From contig CALFIV010000256.1 in NCBI GenBank assembly GCA_937877295.1, forward strand, positions 1 through 10,375: a stretch of DNA of 10,375 nt, read 5' to 3'. The notes beneath the pieces are model-generated. The model was not told the DNA's origin. It did no database searches and saw only the letters and a program-made list of their open reading frames with translations. How positions within the stretch are numbered: position 1 is the first letter of the stretch; each line of letters starts with the position of its first letter. Both the position numbers and the translations under genes were made by a program. The DNA is from an uncultured Clostridia bacterium (GTDB lineage Bacteria; Bacillota_A; Clostridia; Christensenellales; CAG-138). Shown here one piece after another: positions 7,548 to 10,375 of this stretch.

Positions 7548-8865
7548 ACGCTTCCTTCAACAAAAAGCCCATATACAGTGGCAGCGTCATGATTTGACCG
7601 TTCCTGCCGATGTTGTAGTCACCGAATTTGAGGCATTGTTCTACATGATACTTCTCCGGATGACTTAGGATCGTTTTTGCGCTCTTGATATTTCCTGTAG
7701 ACGATTTCACTTCCAAAAGAGTGCATTCCCCGCGCCAGCGAATGACAAAGTCGATTTCGAGACCGGAATCCTTGTGATAATAATAAAGTTTACGCCCCAT
7801 CTTCGCAAGGAAATCCGCCATCAGGTTTTCAAAGATTGCGCCTTTGTAGCCGTAAAGATTCCCTTGCAATACATCAAACTGCGTTCCATCCTCCAGCATA
7901 CTGATTAACAATCCGGTGTCTTTCATGTATACCTTGAAGACATCCTCCACGGCATTTCCGTCCAAGGGCAGCTCCGGCAGATTCAGGTTATAGCAGCGGG
8001 AAATGATGCCCGCATCCTCGATCCATTGAAGGCATCCGAGATATTGAGACGCTGTCGCCCCCTTCTTCACCAAGGCATATTGGAATTTCTTGTTTTCCTT
8101 GCTAAGCTGCTTCGGAATGGATTGAAAGCATTCCGCAATCCGCCCTTTGTCTTTCTTTGCGGCATATTTGATCATGTCGTCCTCATAGGAGCGCACAATA
8201 TCGCGCTGCAGCTGCAATACAGCATTCATCTGTTTCGTCTCCACAAACAACTGCACCGCCGCCGGCATGCCGCCGACCACCACATATTGCAGCAACAGCT
8301 GCTTTAGCTTTATATGCAGGGCTTCGGGAACCGGCGTTTCATTTTGCAAGCACGTCAAAAGCATTTCGATCATCTGCGACGTAATACCGTTTGCCCAAAG
8401 AAATTCCTCAAAGTCCAGAGGATACATATCGATCACGGTTTCGAATCCGACCGGAACGGAACGCGGCTCCTTCCCGTATCCTCGTACGCCGAGCAGTGAG
8501 CCGGTTCCGATCACGTCGAAGCGTCCGTCTGTTTGAAAGAATTTCAAGGCGGTTCGTGCCTCAGGGCATTCTTGAATCTCATCCAAGATGATAATCGTTT
8601 TCCCGGGTTCAAAAACGGCGTCCGGACCTAACAGTGCGGACATCATCATGATCAGATGATCCACCTCCAGCGAACCGTTGAAGACCGCGGCATAATCAGC
8701 GTTCTGGAAGAAGTTCAGATAAACCATATGCGCATAGTTTTCCCGCGCAAATTTCAACACGGAAAAAGTTTTGCCGCACTGACGGCAGCCTTTGATAATC
8801 AGTGGCTTATGATTCGGCTCGTTTTTCCACGCTGCCAACGTGTCCTGTATCTTTCTTTGCAGCAT
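7546..8865 (-). CDS. AAA+ ATPase with C-terminal DUF4143 / PD-(D/E)xK-like domain
   Basis: The 439-residue protein has a Walker A motif GCRQCGKT (residues 26-33), a Walker B motif IIILDE (91-96) and a GTGSLLG segment (120-126) of the AAA_14 type. A DUF4143-like region follows, ending in a nuclease-like pattern with D372 (EIDFV) and E385-V-K387 (LEVKSS). Such ATPases are common accessory genes in Firmicutes, Bacteroidetes and archaea; their substrate is unknown, and nuclease activity is suggested only by the fold. The ATG at 8865 is chosen because GGAGG lies five bases before it, the family usually begins M-x-x-R-K-I, and a good promoter sits inside the longer frame that opens at 8931. It is flanked by a tnpV remnant and the tnpV-tnpW pair, so it is probably cargo. 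Confidence 0.9.
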   Translation of the reverse strand: MLQRKIQDTLAAWKNEPNHKPLIIKGCRQCGKTFSVLKFARENYAHMVYLNFFQNADYAAVFNGSLEVDHLIMMMSALLGPDAVFEPGKTIIILDEIQECPEARTALKFFQTDGRFDVIGTGSLLGVRGYGKEPRSVPVGFETVIDMYPLDFEEFLWANGITSQMIEMLLTCLQNETPVPEALHIKLKQLLLQYVVVGGMPAAVQLFVETKQMNAVLQLQRDIVRSYEDDMIKYAAKKDKGRIAECFQSIPKQLSKENKKFQYALVKKGATASQYLGCLQWIEDAGIISRCYNLNLPELPLDGNAVEDVFKVYMKDTGLLISMLEDGTQFDVLQGNLYGYKGAIFENLMADFLAKMGRKLYYYHKDSGLEIDFVIRWRGECTLLEVKSSTGNIKSAKTILSHPEKYHVEQCLKFGDYNIGRNGQIMTLPLYMGFLLKEA

Positions 8866-8895
8866 AATTGCCTCCGCAGATATGGTGTCAGTTAC

Positions 8896-8924
8896 AGTAT
8901 ACGGAGTTTTTTCAACTTTTTCAA
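8896..8924 (-). promoter_or_regulatory. Promoter of the ATPase gene
   Basis: On the minus strand TTGAAA (8919-8924) and TATACT (8896-8901) are 17 bases apart, placing the start of transcription about 25 bases before the ATG at 8865. This gives the ATPase its own promoter, separate from tnpW-tnpV. Confidence 0.7.
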
Positions 8925-8986
8925 GTGACATTTTTCAATAATCACAACTTTTCCAAACGACTTTTGTCGAAAACTACGTATTTTCA

Positions 8987-9019
8987 GAAAAGATCGGCGG
9001 TTTACACCCCGATCTTTTC
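8987..9019. terminator. Terminator after tnpV (possibly bidirectional)
   Basis: GAAAAGATCGG and CCGATCTTTTC form a perfect 11-pair stem around an 11-base loop, 20 bases past the tnpV stop. The stem itself ends in T/A runs on both strands, so it should stop leftward tnpW-tnpV transcripts before the ATPase promoter. Confidence 0.8.
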
Positions 9020-9038
9020 CCAATCATGTGTTTTTGCT

Positions 9039-9083
9039 TCAGCAAGTGATCAGTTCGTTTCTTACGATCTCCTCGGCACGGTT
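9039..9083. repeat. Direct repeat of the tnpV tail, matching 7503-7547
   Basis: This is the 3' end of the intact tnpV. Together with 7503-7547 (38 of 45 identical, same orientation) it brackets the ATPase gene, its promoter and the tnpV terminator. Confidence 0.85.
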
Positions 9084-9410
9084 TCGGATATTGTTCATTG
9101 CCCCAACCCACGCCATCTGATCGCGCCGTTTCAGTTCTTCCGTTACGCCTTCTGCATCAGCCATCTCGGACACAAGCGTTTTCATCATGTCCAACGCAGC
9201 CTCGTTTGTGTCGATCAGATGCTGTGTCAGCGTTCCCTGCATCAGCATGGCATGATAAGTGCCGCGCTTGCACTTCTTCAGGTACTCTTTTCTGCGCCAG
9301 CCCCATATTCCGACCTCGCCTTCCGGCTGATCGTCCATGACAAGATTCGGAAGCAAATACTCTCCGACCTGCGAATATGATCTGCCTTTCTGCTCATACA
9401 GCGACTTCAT
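9039..9410 (-). CDS. tnpV: TnpV-like transposon-encoded protein
   Basis: This 123-residue protein matches the TnpV family found with clostridial serine-recombinase transposons. It has an N-terminal GEYLLPNL (residues 16-23), a basic GxWGxxRKEYLK block (about 35-45), a long helical middle and a C-terminal MAWVGAMNNIRNRAEEIV segment. Its role is unknown in the family. The ATG at 9410 follows GAAAGGAAGGAAGC at good spacing; the longer frame opening at 9452 lacks a site. It overlaps the end of the upstream tnpW-like gene by 17 bases, so the two are coupled. A terminator follows. A fragment of a second, slightly diverged copy lies at 7503-7547. Confidence 0.88.
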   Translation of the reverse strand: MKSLYEQKGRSYSQVGEYLLPNLVMDDQPEGEVGIWGWRRKEYLKKCKRGTYHAMLMQGTLTQHLIDTNEAALDMMKTLVSEMADAEGVTEELKRRDQMAWVGAMNNIRNRAEEIVRNELITC

Positions 9411-9558
9411 TTTGCTTCCTTCCTTTCTCCGGTCGTGCTCCCTCGCATTCACGGGCGATCAGCCGCAGAATACGATCCTCCATCGTCATCGTGCCCTTCT
9501 CGTCAAAATAGACTTTGACCAGATACTTCGTGTTCCCGATTCGCTTTGTCAGTGTCAT
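9394..9558 (-). CDS. tnpW: TnpW-like small transposon protein, second copy
   Basis: A 54-residue protein starts at an ATG at 9558 with GGAAAGGAG seven bases upstream. KRIGNTKYLVKVYFDE and TMTMEDRILRLIARE repeat the core of the copy at 5237-5428; the C-terminal tails differ. An upstream in-frame extension to 9723 has no ribosome binding site and is ignored. It forms a pair with tnpV, whereas the first copy is paired with the recombinase. The function of the family is unknown. Confidence 0.82.
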   Translation of the reverse strand: MTLTKRIGNTKYLVKVYFDEKGTMTMEDRILRLIARECEGARPEKGRKQNEVAV

Positions 9559-9685
9559 AGTGTATCTCCTTTCCGAAAAATCCTTTGCCGATTCATTTTG
9601 GGGCTTCCCTTTTTCACCGCTCTGTGCTATACTGTATTTACAGCGATCCATTGGTCGTCCCGATCGACCGCCTTGCCCGTTCATC

Positions 9686-9701
9686 CACCACAGAGAGGTC
9701 G
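9686..9701. repeat. 16-base inverted repeat, copy 2
   Basis: CACCACAGAGAGGTCG is the exact reverse complement of 5265-5280. It lies between the small ORF at 9749 and tnpW copy 2, outside any supported gene. Confidence 0.8.
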
Positions 9702-9748
9702 CCGCAGCCGAATCTTTTTTCATTTTTGGGGCAATTTGAATTCTTCGT

Positions 9749-9868
9749 TTATAGAATAACTCTCTCTTCGAATCCGCCGTTTTTCAGCGGCATGCGCTCA
9801 CGCGTGGCGTCGCACGCCGCAAAGTACGCCCCGATCGACTGCTGCAGGGCTTCGTTCCGTTTGCTCAT
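9749..9868 (-). CDS. 39-residue ORF, possibly a truncated gene
   Basis: The ATG at 9868 is preceded by AAGGAGG at ideal spacing, and a plausible promoter lies 55 bases upstream, so translation is likely. The product starts MSKRNEALQQSIGAYFAACD and ends EERVIL. The SIGAYFAACDATRE part faintly recalls the start of small DNA-packaging or terminase-small-subunit-like proteins, which are much longer, so this could be their 5' fragment. That resemblance is from memory and weak. It lies 190 bases upstream of tnpW-tnpV and could be transcribed with them. Confidence 0.55.
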   Translation of the reverse strand: MSKRNEALQQSIGAYFAACDATRERMPLKNGGFEERVIL

Positions 9869-9922
9869 GGTTGCCTCCTTGCCTTTCGCTGCCCGCAGCA
9901 TAGCAAAAAACCAAGCGCATGG

Positions 9923-9951
9923 ATTATCCGACTTTTTCCGATTTTTGTTCA
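9923..9951 (-). promoter_or_regulatory. Possible promoter of the 39-residue ORF
   Basis: On the minus strand TGAACA (9946-9951) and GATAAT (9923-9928) are 17 bases apart. The -35 is only a moderate match. Confidence 0.4.
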
Positions 9952-9955
9952 TAAA

Positions 9956-9988
9956 TGACGCCCCAAAACAGGGCGTTTTGGGGCGTCA
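9956..9988. terminator. Perfect 13-pair hairpin, probable terminator
   Basis: TGACGCCCCAAAA and TTTTGGGGCGTCA pair perfectly around a seven-base loop. The TTTT of the stem and the T-rich minus-strand sequence after it (TTTATG, then AAAAA) fit a terminator for leftward transcripts arriving from the right-edge gene. It shares GACGCCCCAAA with the terminator at 7451-7484. Confidence 0.65.
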
Positions 9989-10017
9989 GATCCAATTTGA
10001 CACAATTCAGAAGAAAA

Positions 10018-10045
10018 TGCGCGCAAATCAGACACAATGCGCGCA
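10018..10045. repeat. TGCGCGCA pair
   Basis: The self-complementary octamer TGCGCGCA occurs at 10018-10025 and 10038-10045, so the two copies can pair around a 12-base loop or act as two direct sites. Confidence 0.6.
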
Positions 10046-10118
10046 TCAAAAATTACAAACTTATCAACAGGCGCGGATGAATGCTATCCGTGGAACACAG
10101 GGGAAACACAGAAACACG

Positions 10119-10224
10119 AACACAGGGGAACACAGGGGGACGGTTCTTCTGTGTTGTCCGTTTGTCCTTGTTTGCCCTGTTTTCAAACACAGTAAGAACC
10201 GTCCCAACTGTGTTCACTGTGTTT
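10119..10224. repeat. Long inverted repeat with GGGACGGTTCTT arms (REP/MITE-like)
   Basis: The inner arms GGGACGGTTCTT.CTGTGTT (about 10137-10155) and AACACAG.AAGAACCGTCCC (10187-10205) match except for one extra base. Both sides continue outward with AACACAG units: two on the left (10119-10135) and two complementary ones on the right (10206-10224). The whole can fold into a hairpin of about 37 pairs. GGGACGGTTCT arms are, from memory, widespread in bacterial REP-like repeats associated with RAYT-type Y1 transposases; no such gene is visible here. Confidence 0.75.
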
Positions 10225-10225
10225 A

Positions 10226-10375
10226 TCAGTAAAGCTCGATGCTTTGTAGGTATCTGCCTTCTCCAGCTTTGACCGGTGGTTTTGCTACAAAACCGCTGCT
10301 AACAAGTATTTCGTTTATATTGCCAAACAGTATATGCCAGCACTCATTAGCGATTTCTTTTTTCGCTACGTTATG
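10226..10375 (-). CDS. C-terminal end of an unrecognised gene (runs off the right edge)
   Basis: From the right edge an open frame runs 49 codons leftward to a TGA at 10226-10228. The other two frames were not examined closely. It reads like a real protein end: KKEIANECWHILFGNINEIL, a GFVAKPP turn, then GRYLQSIELY at the C-terminus. I do not recognise the family. The stop codon lies one base from the outer edge of the GGGACGGTTCTT inverted repeat, so that element marks its 3' boundary. The start and most of the gene lie beyond the window. Confidence 0.55.
   Translation of the reverse strand, partial: HNVAKKEIANECWHILFGNINEILVSSGFVAKPPVKAGEGRYLQSIELY

Larger units (their letters stand above)
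9869..10225. other. Intergenic region with strong hairpins and a repeat element
   Basis: About 357 bases without a supported gene. It holds the leader and probable promoter of the 39-residue ORF, a perfect 13-pair hairpin (9956-9988), a TGCGCGCA pair (10018-10045), a small GGAT/ATCC stem near 10077-10090, a run of AACACAG units from 10094, and a long inverted repeat up to the next gene's stop codon. Confidence 0.6.

Noticed and set aside
8866..8931. A longer ATPase start at 8931
   Set aside because: It has no ribosome binding site, and a well-formed promoter (TTGAAA-17-TATACT) lies inside this extension; the ATG at 8865 has GGAGG at ideal spacing.
9559..9723. An N-terminal extension of tnpW copy 2
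   Set aside because: The upstream ATG lacks a ribosome binding site and the extension has no counterpart in copy 1.
10053..10066. A DnaA box (TTATCAACA) suggesting a replication origin
   Set aside because: A single one-mismatch site without further boxes, an AT-rich unwinding region or a replication gene is not enough.

Overview
This window looks like an accessory, mobile-element-rich stretch of a Firmicute chromosome or integrative element. The likely host is a gut Clostridia member of the Oscillospiraceae/Ruminococcaceae type. That rests on strong AGGAGG-type ribosome binding sites, a large serine recombinase with TnpW- and TnpV-like small proteins (clostridial Tn4451/Tn1549-type parts), an IS66 element and an AAA/DUF4143 ATPase. 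The host assignment is an inference; no rRNA, tRNA or housekeeping gene is present.

Layout, left to right. The N-terminal end of a small charged, mobilization-type protein is read off the left edge (1-118, minus). A gene-free stretch with several hairpins follows (119-643). A complete IS66 element (644-3173) carries tnpA-tnpB-tnpC on the minus strand; its tnpC has lost frame with its natural start codon. After a short gap holding four palindromes (3174-3440) comes a large serine recombinase (3441-5240, minus), translationally coupled to a TnpW-like gene just upstream of it. A divergent plus-strand gene (5950-6957) encodes an unrecognised protein with a sigma-70 region-4-like helix-turn-helix. 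From the end of that gene to about 7330 there are eight palindromes in about 400 bases. Then comes an AAA+ ATPase with a DUF4143/PD-(D/E)xK-like C-terminus (7546-8865, minus), wedged between a 45-base remnant of a tnpV gene and an intact tnpV-tnpW pair (9039-9558, minus). A 39-residue ORF, a strong hairpin, a long inverted repeat with GGGACGGTTCTT arms, and the C-terminal end of an unrecognised gene (10226-10375, minus) close the window.

How the parts fit. Two TnpW-like genes and one and a bit TnpV-like genes indicate pieces of two related transposons combined in one locus, with the ATPase as probable cargo. The recombinase would excise and integrate the element, the left-edge protein would belong to its mobilization module, and IS66 is a later passenger in the gap between them.

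The most unusual feature is a family of at least 13 short palindromes of about 27 bases, plus one shorter relative. Each has nearly constant outer blocks (AACTTC/GAAGTT) and inner blocks (CAA/TTG), but a four-base block between them that differs from copy to copy while staying complementary within most copies. They occur only in the gaps between genes, and one supplies the last codons and stop of the plus-strand gene. I do not recognise them as a named repeat family.
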